Assembly: GCA_017457015.1 (NCBI GenBank)
Contig: JAFTIG010000045.1
Coordinates: 1-7,087 of the forward strand
Reading direction: 5' to 3'
Length of the DNA: 7,087 bases
Origin: Clostridia bacterium
Lineage (GTDB): Bacteria > Bacillota_A > Clostridia > Christensenellales > Borkfalkiaceae
Below are positions 6,293 through 7,087 of the stretch, piece after piece (positions within the stretch are counted from its first letter, which is position 1; each line of letters begins with the position of its first letter). A model generated the notes under the pieces. The model worked only from the letters and a program-made list of their open reading frames with translations. It searched no databases and was not told the DNA's origin. The translations under genes and the position numbers were made by a program.

Positions 6293-6436
6293 ATGAACAC
6301 AAACAATCTTGTTTTAATTGCTTTACTATTTTTACTTTTGAATAACAATACGATAAACTGTACCCAATTATTTTTACTTTTAGCACTTTTAACCACTACA
6401 AACAACTGCTTTTTCAACAACACCTTAAACACTTAA
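6293..6436 (+). CDS. Small Leu/Asn/Thr-rich peptide of unknown function (47 aa)
   Basis: The ATG at 6293-6295 follows AAAGGAG (6278-6284) at 8 bases, and the frame runs to TAA at 6434-6436. A terminator hairpin begins 8 bases later, so the unit looks like a complete small gene. The peptide starts MNTNNLVLIALLFLLLNNNT and continues with one Cys, a second hydrophobic run (TQLFLLLALL), a TTTNN stretch, a second Cys and an Asn/Thr-rich end. The hydrophobic segments (residues 6-16 and 26-33) are shorter than an ordinary membrane span. There are no charged residues, and the cysteines are C23 and C39. The order hydrophobic run, Asn/Thr run, Cys occurs twice. It resembles in style the short, low-complexity hydrophobic hypothetical peptides found in many Clostridia, but I do not recognise a named family. 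It could be membrane-associated, a spore or surface peptide, or a toxin-like peptide; none of these is shown. It is divergent from the ArsR-family gene and convergent with gap. Confidence 0.7.
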   Translation: MNTNNLVLIALLFLLLNNNTINCTQLFLLLALLTTTNNCFFNNTLNT

Positions 6437-6444
6437 GTGAAATT

Positions 6445-6475
6445 AAAAAAGACCACTGCAAACAGCGGTCTTTTT
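6445..6475. terminator. Bidirectional intrinsic terminator shared by the small gene and gap
   Basis: Arms AAAAAGACCACTG (6446-6458) and CAGCGGTCTTTTT (6463-6475) surround a 4-base loop. On the + strand there is one A-C mismatch (6455 with 6466), followed by a T run inside the arm and then ATATG. On the minus strand the same position becomes a G-U wobble, so the stem is unbroken, and the tail is TTTTTTAATTT. It therefore looks stronger for gap (stop at 6494-6496) than for the small gene (stop at 6434-6436), but should serve both. Confidence 0.88.
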
Positions 6476-6493
6476 ATATGCGTCTTAGAAAAA

Positions 6494-7087
<594 letters not shown>

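Noticed and set aside
6208..6432. Minus-strand open frame of 74 codons antisense to the small gene
   Set aside because: It starts with a GTG lacking any ribosome binding site, runs through the divergent promoter region and the dyads, and its composition is just the mirror of the AT-rich + strand gene, which has proper start and stop signals.

Overview
The window looks like a chromosomal segment from a low-to-moderate GC, Gram-positive-type bacterium of the phylum Bacillota, most likely a member of Clostridia. The reasons are the AT-rich intergenic DNA, the AGGAG/AGGTGA-type ribosome binding sites, a LonA protease directly upstream of the GTPase gene engB (ysxC), as in Bacillus subtilis, and the general character of the proteins. 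No species can be named from the sequence alone. Almost all of the window is conserved housekeeping sequence. I see no CRISPR array, insertion sequence, rRNA, tRNA or phage gene.

Layout, left to right. The + strand first carries the last 39 codons of an XRE-family repressor-like gene, which ends at a hairpin terminator (127-157) that can serve both strands. From 179 to 6168 there is a tightly packed minus-strand block. In transcription order it reads ArsR-family regulator (5833-6168), uvrC (3969-5792), HAD-family phosphatase (3160-3969), lon (782-3142) and engB (179-772). The last four genes overlap or lie within 17 bases of one another, so they are probably one operon. It has its own promoter candidate just in front of uvrC and may also receive read-through from the regulator gene. 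The content is DNA repair (UvrC), protein quality control (Lon), ribosome assembly (EngB) and a metabolite phosphatase.

From 6169 to 6292 a short, very AT-rich divergent region separates the ArsR-family gene from a 47-codon + strand gene that is not a shadow of anything. This gene has a strong ribosome binding site, a perfect 9-bp dyad just upstream and a terminator just downstream. It encodes a Leu/Asn/Thr-rich peptide of unknown function. On the far right, convergent to it, is the 3' part of the glycolytic gene gap (GAPDH), which runs off the window. The small gene and gap share one bidirectional terminator.

The parts worth a second look are the divergent ArsR/small-peptide pair, the absence of recognisable metal ligands in the regulator, the probable leaderless start of uvrC, and the correction of the lon start from an upstream TTG to an internal ATG.
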